Source: Nocardioides alpinus
GTDB lineage: Bacteria; Actinomycetota; Actinomycetes; Propionibacteriales; Nocardioidaceae
Length of the DNA: 64,000 bases
NCBI RefSeq assembly: GCF_900112035.1
Contig: NZ_FOKC01000001.1
Span: 496,001-560,000 of the forward strand
Direction of reading: 5' to 3'
Each line of letters opens with the position of its first letter. Position 1 is the stretch's first letter. This document shows, piece after piece, positions 41,337-49,888 of the stretch. Under the pieces are notes generated by a model. It ran no database searches. It was not told the DNA's origin and saw only the letters and a program-made list of their open reading frames with translations. Both the position numbers and the translations under genes were made by a program.

Positions 41337-41345
41337 GCTCGTTGC

Positions 41346-41999
41346 GTGATCGACTCGCTGCCTGAGCTGCTCGGGCGCGTGGCCACGCTGCTGTCCCGTC
41401 CGGGTCGACTGGTCATCGGAATCACCGGGGCGCCGGGTGCTGGCAAGTCGACGCTCGCCGAGGCGCTGCTCACGCGCCTGCGCGCCGATCTTGGCGACGA
41501 AGCGGTCGGTCACCTGCCGATGGACGGCTTCCACCTCGCCGACATCCAGCTCGACCGACTCGGACGCCGCGACCGCAAGGGCGCACCGGACACCTTCGAC
41601 GTCGACGGCTACGTCGCCGCCCTGCAGCGCCTCCACTCGCAACCGGACCAGATGCTGTACGTCCCTGGTTTCGAGCGGGACCTCGAGCAGCCGATCGCCG
41701 CGGCGATCGCGATCCCGCCGTCCGCCCGGGTGGTCGTCACGGAAGGCAACTACCTCCTGCTGCCCGACGGCGGCTGGGAGCACGTACGACCACTGCTGGC
41801 CGAGGTGTGGTTTGTCGGGATCGACGACGGCATACGCCGTGAGCGGCTGGTACGGCGGCACGAGCAGTTCGGCAAGTCGACCGCGGCCGCCCGCGAGTGG
41901 GTAGAGCGGAGCGACGAGGCGAATGCCCGCATAGTAATCGCCAGGCGGCGCTCGGCCGACGTAATCGTTCATGTTGACAAGGTTCTCGTTCATCGCTGA
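41346..41999 (+). CDS. Nucleoside/nucleotide kinase-like protein
   Basis: 217 residues from GTG 41346. P-loop GITGAPGAGKSTLAEAL (25-41), then HLPMDGFHLADIQLDRLGRRDRKGAP, TFDVDGYV and VVVTEGNYLLL, the pattern of the uridine kinase/pantothenate kinase-related group that includes FrcK. It phosphorylates a small hydroxylated substrate; which one is not evident. The -10-like TAGGCT (41334-41339) overlaps the stop codon of the preceding gene, so it may have its own leaderless transcript. Confidence 0.88.
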   Translation: MIDSLPELLGRVATLLSRPGRLVIGITGAPGAGKSTLAEALLTRLRADLGDEAVGHLPMDGFHLADIQLDRLGRRDRKGAPDTFDVDGYVAALQRLHSQPDQMLYVPGFERDLEQPIAAAIAIPPSARVVVTEGNYLLLPDGGWEHVRPLLAEVWFVGIDDGIRRERLVRRHEQFGKSTAAAREWVERSDEANARIVIARRRSADVIVHVDKVLVHR

Positions 42000-42169
42000 A
42001 TCACCCATCACACTGAGAAATGGCGCATACCGTGGGTGATCGCGGGTTACGGTCGGCTAACAGCGCCAAACCACCCAGCCCAGCGGATCGCTCTTGCGGG
42101 CAGCGAACCAGCAGGTCTTGCCCGGTCACAGGCCAAGGGCACTGAACCACCTAGTACCCAGGAGTCTGC

Positions 42170-43422
42170 ATGGATGCCGAGATCCAGTTGATCAGCGACG
42201 GCGATGGCCTCGCGGTCATCGGTGAGCGCACCGCGGTCGAGCGCGTTCTGGCGGCCGAAGGGCTGCCATCAAGAGACCTCGGACTTCAACGGCTCGGCTC
42301 GGTGCTCGGTAGCAGCGCAGGAGTCACGCAAGCAGGATCAGAGATCGCCGCGAACTCGGGTCGCTGGGTGAAGTTGACGCAGGAGTCAGCAGAACTCGTT
42401 AAGAACAACGGTTTGCGCGAGAGCTCGAAGACAGGACTCAGCACCGGCGTCATCAGCGGAAAAAAGGCCAGATCAAGGGCTTCGTCGAGTTCGCCAAAAC
42501 ACCTGGTGCGGCACTGACCAACCCTGCGGTCCTGTCAGGCGCTGCCGGGATCATGACGCAGATGTCGATGCAGCAGGCCATGGACGAGATCACCGACTAT
42601 CTCGCTGCGATCGACGAGAAATTGGACGACGTTCTTCGCGCGCAGAAGGACGCCGTGTTGTCGGACATGATTGGTGTCGACCTGGTCATCGAGGAGGCCA
42701 TGACGATCCGCGAGGAGGTCGGGCGCGTCTCCGACGTCACTTGGTCGAAGGTGCAGGCAACGTCCATGACCATCGCCCGCACCCAGGCTTATGCCCTTCG
42801 GCAACTCGATGCGCTAGCCGAGAAGATCGAGCGCGAGACAAAGATCGGCGACCTTGCCGATGCCGCCAAGGACGCGGCGTCACGCGTCCAAGAATGGCTC
42901 ACCGTGCTGGCACGCTGCTTCCAACTGCAAGACGCACTCGCCGTGCTCGAACTTGATCGAGTTCTAGACGCCTCGCACGAAGAACTCGACCGTCACCGGT
43001 CTGCACTCAAGACCGCGAGGCGCAACCGTTTGGAACTGATTGCGCGGAGCACCCAGCGCCTGATGGATCGTTTGGACAAGGCGGCGGGAACGGCCAACCT
43101 CAAAGTCCTCACGCATCCCACCACGTCACGGGCAGTGGTGAACTCCAGCAATCATGTCGCAGGTGCCCTCGTTGACCTCCACGGAGTTCTTGGGATTGAG
43201 GGTGGTCGAAGCGCCTTGGAGGCTAGGCGCTGGTCTGACGCAGCTACAGATGTGCGTGACAGTTCGATCAGAACTGCCATAGAAGGTGTCGGCACTGCGA
43301 GGCGCCTCGGCAGCGAGACCCGGGGTCGGACCATTTCGGCGACGAGCAGGCTCGCAGGACGAATTGGCGATCGTGCACCCAAGCGCCGGACCCGAGACGA
43401 CGAAGACGCACACGGCGACTGA
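42170..43422 (+). pseudogene. Conserved hypothetical gene split by a -1 frameshift at A AAA AAG
   Basis: The first frame (42170-42517) begins MDAEIQLISDGDGLAVIGER and reads sensibly to about residue 99. At 42460-42466 the codons GGA AAA AAG contain the slippery heptamer A AAA AAG. Stepping back one base continues as GQIKGFVEFAKTPGAALTNP straight into the second frame (ATG 42553 to 43422), giving one protein of about 417 residues with long helices (ITDYLAAIDEKLDDVLRAQK). The alternative is loss of one A from a run of seven, by mutation or sequencing error. Family function unknown. GC is lower than in the core genes. Whether full-length protein is made cannot be decided from the sequence. Confidence 0.72.
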
Positions 43423-43466
43423 GCAGCGAGGAGTTGCGTCTAGACCATGCCTCCGGCTGGCGCTTG

Positions 43467-45134
43467 TCAGCCGATGCCCAGTTTGTTCGCGACCTGGTCG
43501 CCCGCCACCCGGCGTACGGTCTCCGGATCCCCCACCACGACGAGCTCGTCAGTCGCACGAGACATCCCGACGTAGAGCCGTTCACGAGCGCGGTCACGCG
43601 CGCCGTCCTCGTTGAGGCAGAGCACGACAGCGCGACGCTCGAGGCCCTTGCACCCGAGGACGTGACCGTAGAAGACGTCGTCGTCCCAGTAGGTGCTCCA
43701 GTAACCCTCCTGGTCGTGGAAGTCGGTGCGCTCGACCTGGACAGGGTGGCGGTGACCTGTCGTCAGGAGCGCCACGTTGCGCGGCTCCCACCCCGCTTCG
43801 AGCAGGGCGTCGACGGCGTCGTCAGCCGCCTCGAGGGCGTCTTCCTGTAAGGAGGAGACGAACCGCACGGCAGGTCCGTCGCCTCCGCGTGAGTACATCC
43901 TGCTTGGCGCCAACGGCCCGAAGGATTCATGGATCTGGCGTGTGTTTCGGAGGTTGTGGTCGAGCACGAGCGGCACCAAGGTGACCGGCGGGCGGCCGAA
44001 GCGGGCGAAGATCCGCTGGTTCTCGTCGGAGTAGACGTACAGCCCACCCTCCTCCTCGTCTCGCAGTGCCCGGAGCACCGGCGTCCACCACGGGTCGGCG
44101 AAGTCCTGCGCCTCGTCGACGATCACCGCGTCGAACTTGTGGTTGTCCGGTAGCGCTGCAGCGAGCTCAGCCATCTCGGCGGGAAGGCGCTCCTCCCAGA
44201 ACTCGCTGTCCGTGCGGTCGCCCTCGGCCGCGCCCCACTGCTGGCCGAACGCGTGGAAGGTGCCGACGAAGGCGGGGCGGTGGCGACGATCCCATGTCGC
44301 GACCTGGCGACGGAGGTGCTCGGCGAGGCCGATCGAGTAGCAGAGGAGAGCGACACGTTGAGGCTTGCGGCCCTGCCCTCCTCTCGTCAGCTCCTTCGCC
44401 TGCTGGAGCGCGAGGACGGTCTTTCCGCTGCCGGCTCCGCCCCGCACCTCGACGCGGCGGAGCAGTCGGGTGACGTTCAGGATCGTGGCCTGCTCCATGG
44501 TCAGCCGGTCGAACTCCGCGGCCCGGTCGTCCGACTCGGCGTTGACGTCGTACGGCGTCGCGAAGCGGCCGGTGAGGATGCCGGTGATGACCTCGACGTC
44601 GTCGTGCGTCGGTGGCCTCTGGCCATGCAGCAGCTTGCGCGCGTTGTCGTGGACGCGGACGGTGATCTCGTCGAGATCTCCCTTGTCGTGCAACGCCCAC
44701 CGCGGCAGCTCGGGGACGGTGAAGTCGGCGGCGAAGCTGGAGTAGGGCACGACCAGTCCGTGTCCCCAGCCGACGCGGCGAGAGGCGCCGCCGTCCTGGT
44801 GCTGCTCGACGTAGCGCTTGAGCGCGTGCTTGGCGGTGCGCACCTGGTCCACCGGGCGGATGCGCGTGTGGACTCCGCGCCGCATCGTCCACCACGAGTG
44901 CCCGTCTGCGTCGTCAGCCTCGACATGCACGCTGCCGCCCTTGACCTCGATCACCAGGATCCCGACCCTAGGCATGAGGACGACGAGATCTGCTTCGACG
45001 TCCTTCTCCATGTCGGTCAGCCGCAGGTTGGCCAACAGGACATCGTCGTCACCCAGGCTGTCACGGAGTCGCTCCCACACCTCGCGCTCCGAGGCCGTGG
45101 TGAAGGTCGGGCTCTCCGGGATCAGGCGCGGCAT
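43467..45134 (-). CDS. NERD-domain SF1 helicase
   Basis: 555 residues. Residues 10-130 form a nuclease-related NERD domain (EREVWERLRDSL, EADLVVLMPRVGILVIEVKGG with the Asp and Glu-x-Lys of the restriction fold). A UvrD/Rep-type helicase follows: GGAGSGKTVLALQQAKEL (Walker A, about 233), DAVIVDEAQDF (motif II), NLRNTRQI, and YVGMSRATDELVVVG (motif VI). Such proteins are common in defence islands and DNA repair loci. The ATG was retained as start. 46 bases downstream of the next gene on the same strand, so probably co-transcribed. Confidence 0.87.
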   Translation of the reverse strand: MPRLIPESPTFTTASEREVWERLRDSLGDDDVLLANLRLTDMEKDVEADLVVLMPRVGILVIEVKGGSVHVEADDADGHSWWTMRRGVHTRIRPVDQVRTAKHALKRYVEQHQDGGASRRVGWGHGLVVPYSSFAADFTVPELPRWALHDKGDLDEITVRVHDNARKLLHGQRPPTHDDVEVITGILTGRFATPYDVNAESDDRAAEFDRLTMEQATILNVTRLLRRVEVRGGAGSGKTVLALQQAKELTRGGQGRKPQRVALLCYSIGLAEHLRRQVATWDRRHRPAFVGTFHAFGQQWGAAEGDRTDSEFWEERLPAEMAELAAALPDNHKFDAVIVDEAQDFADPWWTPVLRALRDEEEGGLYVYSDENQRIFARFGRPPVTLVPLVLDHNLRNTRQIHESFGPLAPSRMYSRGGDGPAVRFVSSLQEDALEAADDAVDALLEAGWEPRNVALLTTGHRHPVQVERTDFHDQEGYWSTYWDDDVFYGHVLGCKGLERRAVVLCLNEDGARDRARERLYVGMSRATDELVVVGDPETVRRVAGDQVANKLGIG

Positions 45135-45180
45135 GTGAGCACCTCACCACCGATCGCATCGCGATGAAGGCTGAATGTGC

Positions 45181-46458
45181 TCACCGACCGGCCCCTGCCT
45201 CGTCCTCGTCGAAGAGCGCGAGCTGATCGACCTGCGCTCGCCGCACCGGGGCATCAACCATCATGCGGAGCCCAGCGCGCATGCGAGCGACGAGGTCACG
45301 CAAGTAGTCGAGTCGCGCTCGGATCATCTGCTCCTTGGCCCGCTGGCCCAGGTCGTGCGCTTCGCGCGCCTTGGTGCGAGCGTCGCGACGCCGCTGCTCG
45401 GTGATCCGGATCGCCTTGAGAAGCAGACCCGTGTCGTTGCGATAGATCCGCACCATCGCGGCCGGGCTCACCGACCCCCGCTGCTCGCGCTCGAGCTCGG
45501 CCATCACGGCGTACGCCGTCGCGAAGCGGCTGTGCGGCCGTCTCTTGGCGGGATCCTCCGATGCGGCCCGCAGGCGCTCACCCAGGTCCCGCGCCCAGAC
45601 GTCGACCTGGCCGAGCACGCGTTGGATCTCGCCCTGGACGGCCACCGGCTGGGCCACGCCGAGCCCCAGCTCGCGGGTGACACTGATTCGCCGCTCGTGG
45701 AGCGTGAAGGTCAGCCCCCACTCAGCACGGTTGAGACGGTTGATCTCGGCCAGCGCGGCATCGGTGTTATCGACCTCGTCGAGGAGCATGCAGGAGAGCA
45801 GCACGCGCGGTGCGTGAGCGTTGACCGCCACCCAGACGACGTGCTCCTCGGTCAGCAGGCCTAGGTCGCCGTCGTCGTCCCACATAGGAGCGTCGTCATA
45901 GATGTCGGCGACGGCCAGGTCGACGAGCGACCGGATGTCTTTCACCGAGGACGAAACGAACAGGTCGTCGAGGTCCGCCTGCGTCGTGCCGGGCTGGGGC
46001 GGGACAGGGCGTACGGCACCCTCCGGCTCCAGTCCGCCGGCATCGAGGTAGACCGGGTGGAGCACGCCGTAGACCTCACGCAGGGCGTGGACGACCATCA
46101 CGGCCGCACGGTCTGCCTCGCGGAGCTCGAGGTCGGCCCAGAAGTTGGTCTCACCCTCGGACCAGTCCTCCGTCTCGGGACGGCGGAAGCCGAGGTGGGC
46201 GAGGAAGCCCTCCTGGAGGACGTCGAGACTGCACTCGTCCGCAAGGTAGGCGTTGCTGACCGCCTCGACGCGCAGCATCTCTTCGCCGCCCGCCACCTGG
46301 CAGTATGGCGATGCACCCTGATTGTGCACCTGCGGCATCTCGACGACGATCGAGTCGTCTGCGTCCATCGCGGCCACGTGGTCTGCCAGTCGCTGGCGGA
46401 ACTCCCGCCAGGCCGTCTCCACCGCGTCGTCCCAGCGACGCTCCAGTTTTTCACTCAC
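45181..46458 (-). CDS. Large hypothetical protein, possible YbjN/CesT-type chaperone
   Basis: 425 residues from GTG 46458 with GAGGGG eight bases upstream. The N-terminal third (AVETAWREFRQRLADHVAAM, FLAHLGFRRPETE) and the middle domain (RSLVDLAVADIYDDAPMWDD, VWVAVNAHAPRVLLSCMLLDEV, ALAEINRLNRAEWGLTFTLH) look like tandem YbjN/type III chaperone-like folds, as in TY-Chap proteins. The C-terminal 100 residues are a basic coiled coil (AIRITEQRRRDARTKAREAH). A peptide-binding role is inference. It may form a unit with the NERD helicase that follows. Confidence 0.65.
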   Translation of the reverse strand: MSEKLERRWDDAVETAWREFRQRLADHVAAMDADDSIVVEMPQVHNQGASPYCQVAGGEEMLRVEAVSNAYLADECSLDVLQEGFLAHLGFRRPETEDWSEGETNFWADLELREADRAAVMVVHALREVYGVLHPVYLDAGGLEPEGAVRPVPPQPGTTQADLDDLFVSSSVKDIRSLVDLAVADIYDDAPMWDDDGDLGLLTEEHVVWVAVNAHAPRVLLSCMLLDEVDNTDAALAEINRLNRAEWGLTFTLHERRISVTRELGLGVAQPVAVQGEIQRVLGQVDVWARDLGERLRAASEDPAKRRPHSRFATAYAVMAELEREQRGSVSPAAMVRIYRNDTGLLLKAIRITEQRRRDARTKAREAHDLGQRAKEQMIRARLDYLRDLVARMRAGLRMMVDAPVRRAQVDQLALFDEDEAGAGR

Positions 46459-46759
46459 GCTTCGACCCCTCAATGGATCGCCCCCGCGATCTCATATCTA
46501 GGACTGTAGGGATACCCACCGACAGGAGGAGCAGGGTGAATGGCGGCCCATCAACCGCGGGAGGCGCGACGGTGAGCCTCACGGGGCGAGTATGAGCTGC
46601 CTTACATAGCTGTGGGCAACCCGGTGAGAGGCGCCGGCGCCGTACACGCCAACGAAGTCTGGTGCAGGTCGATGATGGGATCTGCCCCTCCGAGCGGCAG
46701 ATGGTCGCGCCAGCGCGACGCCAGATCGGTTAAGCGGCTGAGAGGCAACGCGCGACGCC
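46459..46759. other. Intergenic gap with two adjacent hairpins
   Basis: No coding region is supported here. Two short hairpins, ATCTGCC/GGCAGAT (46680-46702) and GTCGCGC/GCGCGAC (46704-46719), lie 40-80 bases downstream of the helicase stop and may end its transcript. The rest should contain the promoter of the chaperone-like/NERD pair; I could not place it. Confidence 0.4.
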
Positions 46760-49700
46760 TCAGTCCGTCGCCCGCACCCTGCGGGTGGCCGATGTAGGGC
46801 TCAGGTCGATGCTCACGGCGCGGCGAATCTCCTCCTGCTCGTCCGGGGCCAACTCCGAAAGCACCTCCAATAGCTCGGCCTGCCGAGGTTGACCGATCGT
46901 CATTCGGTACAGGCTGGTGGCCTCGACGAGTTGCTGGAGCTTGCCGATGTCCTGGCTCATGGGCAGGAGCGGCACAAGCCGCTGAATCTTCGCGTCACCG
47001 TCGAAGATCCATTCCGGGCGCATGCCGCCCTGGCCGTCATCGGCGAGGTGAAAGAGAGTCGTCCACGGGTCGTTCGACTCAACGACACGCGGATCCTCAA
47101 AGAACTTGGCGCCGATGTTCTTCCGTACTGCGTGATTCTTGTATCGGTGAACACGACCCTCACGCTGCTCTAAGTCCACAGGGTTGCCCGGAACGTTCCA
47201 ATGCACGATCGCGTGGGCGTAGTGGTGGAAATCGAGTCCCTCCTGCCCGACGGACGTCGAGACCAGCACGAACGGCCGGAAGGGTGAGTTGAATGCGTGG
47301 CGGACATCCAATGGGTTCTCACCCTCTGCGGTCGCCCCCCGCGCTTGGCCGAAGCGCATGGCGAAGTGGGTCCTCAGCTCGCGCTTGTCCGCCTCACCTT
47401 CGCCTCCCATGTCATCGTAGAAGTCGCCGAAGCTGCGGCCATCCTTGAGTTGGAGGACGCTTTGGACGGTCTCGACGACCTTCTTGAGTGGCGCTTCGGC
47501 GGCGCGGCCGAGCCGGCATTGATCGGGCACGAGATGAAGCCACTCATCAAGCACGCTCCCGAGGCCTCCCTCGGCGCAGTGAATCAGGAGCCGCTCCCAG
47601 ACGTCCTGGTCACGACTTCCCGAGAGGCGAACGATCTCCAGTGCCTCGGGTGCGTGGAAGAAGCTGGTGAGAGCCCAAGCGACCGCGCCGGCGGCCCGCC
47701 GTAGCTCATGGTCCGTGACCTCCGTGTCGAATCGACCGCGAAGACGTGCGAGTGACCGGAGGGAAGCCGCGGCAGGACCGGCGACGGCGATGTCCGTGAG
47801 CTTCTCAACTAGGTCGTCAGGCGGAGGGCCCCAATCCTCAACTGCATCCCGGCTGACAAGTAGTCGAGACCAGTGGTCATCCATGCCCTGTTGTTTGTCG
47901 CCCGCCCAGTCCTGGACGGTCAGGTGTGCCATCTCAGGGTCGAGCCAGAGCTGCGCGGCCGCGTACCAAATGTTGAGCGATGTGCCTGTCGTTGATGCGC
48001 GGGCGATCAACGGTTGAATCTTTTCCGAGATCTCGGCTGCGACGACGTTACGCATCGTCTCGAGTGGGAGAGGGAGCGAACGTCCGGATGACCTGGCGAC
48101 ATTGAGCGGGTCGCCCATCTTTGCCAAAGCCATGCACGGCAGAAGCAACGCCATAGAGGTGAAGCGTTCAGAAGCGTTCCTGCCCAGCGCAGGCGGGGTG
48201 AGTGGGCGGTACTGGTTTCGCCTTGACGCCTCGTAGGTCGTGCGTCTGTGGTGGCGCCGTTCGTATTCGTACGAGAGCAGCGACGCAACGGCCTTCGGGA
48301 CGACACTCCAACTTGAGAAGACGAGTCGCTTCGTCAGGCCACCTGCGGCGGCGTACGGTCCCGCAAGTTCTGTTTGCGGGAGTGCCGGCGGGACCCAAAG
48401 GACGTCGAACGCACCCTCGCGGTCAAGGTCTTGGAGCATCCACCGCAGACGGCTGTTGCGCGGGTCGACTTCGTTGTAGTTGTCGATCTCACGGGCTGCA
48501 AGCATGTGGTCGCCTACCAGGGCCGTCCTCAGATCCGGCCGGTTGGGCAAAGCCGCGCGCATCCTCTTCTTGGCGGCGTACTCATCCATGAAGTTGTAGA
48601 GGTACGGGGCCGACTTCCAGTACTCGACCATGGAGGGAACCCGGTCGAGCATCTGCGCAATCTGATCGGTGGCGACGAACGACTGGACGTCGGTCTTCTG
48701 CACGGCGCACGTCGCATCGGTCGTTGCATCCAGCATGCCGTCACGATCCGGCGTGGCAGCCAGTCGCTCCGTCCTCACCATGACGCTGCCGAGCACCCGC
48801 TCGGTCGTGTCGCGAGCCGCGCCCAGGCGGCCTGCGTCTCGGTGACCCAAGATCCCCGAGCGAAGCTCCTCGAGCGAGCTCCGCAGTGACCCGATCTCCG
48901 AAGCCCTGTCTGCTCCCAGGAGGAATTCAATGGTGCTTAGGAACTGTTCGAAGTGACTCTCATCGTCATCGGCGGTCGTAAGCATCTTGTAGGGCGTCGC
49001 GGAAAGTAGGAGCACCCTGGCTTCGGGCTGATCGAGCAGCAGCCGGGCCAGGGCTCCTTCGGACCCGACGCCGTGGATGAGGTTGGTGAATCGCTGGAAC
49101 TCGTCAAGGATTATGAGGTCGGGACTGAGCTGATGGATGCACACCTCGGCAAGCAGCCGGCGCAGTTGGCCGATGAACTTATTGCTTTGTCCAGGTTCGA
49201 GGGTGCGCCGACCGTCAGAGAGCCGGTCCAGTTGATCCCGCAACTTATGACGGCGCAGGCTCTTGGCCAGTGCTTTGACCACTTGGACGGGTGGTTGGAA
49301 CTCGTCGAGCAACCGAAGTTCCCGCTCGAAGCGGGCCCTGGACGCTCCCCCTTGGAAGATCGTGACGGAGTGCTTGCGGCCGTAGAGGAGGTCTCCCCAG
49401 CCGACTTCCGTATGCTCGAGGAGTCTCCAGAGCATTGCTCGCTCGCCAACGCGCCCCGCCTGGTCGCCTAAGTCGAAGGACGTGCCCGGGGTGAGGGCGA
49501 TCAGGTTCACGTGGCCAAGGCTCGCCAGGGTGGACGGCAGCATCGTTAACCGGTCCGCACGGCGGGGCGCTTCGCCCAAGCCAGAGAAGAGGTCGAGGTC
49601 CTGCAGATTCTGGCGGGCTATTTGTGCGTTCGAGCAGATGTAGACCACGTCGATCCGGTCGACGTCCCTGTCGTCCCACAGTCGCGTCACCGTCTCGGCA

Positions 49701-49888
49701 ACCAGTGCGCGAGCAGTCTTCGTCTTGCCGAGGCCAACCTCATCAGCTACGAGAAATCGGCGCTGCCCTCCGTCGAACATGGCGCCGACGACCGCATCGA
49801 CGGTGTCGAGCTGGAATCGCTTGTATCCGTCGGTCGCATTGGTGAGCCGCTCAGCCCAGTCCATCGGCAGCTTCCCGCGCGCCCTCAC
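46760..49888 (-). CDS. SNF2-type helicase of the DUF6361-PLD-helicase cassette
   Basis: 1042 residues from GTG 49888. ADEVGLGKTKTARALVAE (Walker A, Lys 55) near the N-terminus, DLIILDEFQRF (motif II, DEFQ instead of DEAH), LLLSATPYKM (motif III), and at the C-terminus FVLVSTSVGQEGLDFHHYAH and DLEQREGRVHRYKN (motifs V and VI) define an SF2/SNF2 ATPase. A large insert of about 450 residues between the two lobes has no recognised domain. The start overlaps the stop of the PLD gene (GTGA). Such helicases in defence clusters translocate on DNA to feed a nuclease. Third gene of a coupled trio. Confidence 0.85.
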   Translation of the reverse strand: MRARGKLPMDWAERLTNATDGYKRFQLDTVDAVVGAMFDGGQRRFLVADEVGLGKTKTARALVAETVTRLWDDRDVDRIDVVYICSNAQIARQNLQDLDLFSGLGEAPRRADRLTMLPSTLASLGHVNLIALTPGTSFDLGDQAGRVGERAMLWRLLEHTEVGWGDLLYGRKHSVTIFQGGASRARFERELRLLDEFQPPVQVVKALAKSLRRHKLRDQLDRLSDGRRTLEPGQSNKFIGQLRRLLAEVCIHQLSPDLIILDEFQRFTNLIHGVGSEGALARLLLDQPEARVLLLSATPYKMLTTADDDESHFEQFLSTIEFLLGADRASEIGSLRSSLEELRSGILGHRDAGRLGAARDTTERVLGSVMVRTERLAATPDRDGMLDATTDATCAVQKTDVQSFVATDQIAQMLDRVPSMVEYWKSAPYLYNFMDEYAAKKRMRAALPNRPDLRTALVGDHMLAAREIDNYNEVDPRNSRLRWMLQDLDREGAFDVLWVPPALPQTELAGPYAAAGGLTKRLVFSSWSVVPKAVASLLSYEYERRHHRRTTYEASRRNQYRPLTPPALGRNASERFTSMALLLPCMALAKMGDPLNVARSSGRSLPLPLETMRNVVAAEISEKIQPLIARASTTGTSLNIWYAAAQLWLDPEMAHLTVQDWAGDKQQGMDDHWSRLLVSRDAVEDWGPPPDDLVEKLTDIAVAGPAAASLRSLARLRGRFDTEVTDHELRRAAGAVAWALTSFFHAPEALEIVRLSGSRDQDVWERLLIHCAEGGLGSVLDEWLHLVPDQCRLGRAAEAPLKKVVETVQSVLQLKDGRSFGDFYDDMGGEGEADKRELRTHFAMRFGQARGATAEGENPLDVRHAFNSPFRPFVLVSTSVGQEGLDFHHYAHAIVHWNVPGNPVDLEQREGRVHRYKNHAVRKNIGAKFFEDPRVVESNDPWTTLFHLADDGQGGMRPEWIFDGDAKIQRLVPLLPMSQDIGKLQQLVEATSLYRMTIGQPRQAELLEVLSELAPDEQEEIRRAVSIDLSPTSATRRVRATD

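Noticed and set aside
46459..46759. A tRNA or small RNA gene in the gap.
   Set aside because: No T-loop-like GGTTCRANNC or acceptor pairing was found; only two short hairpins.
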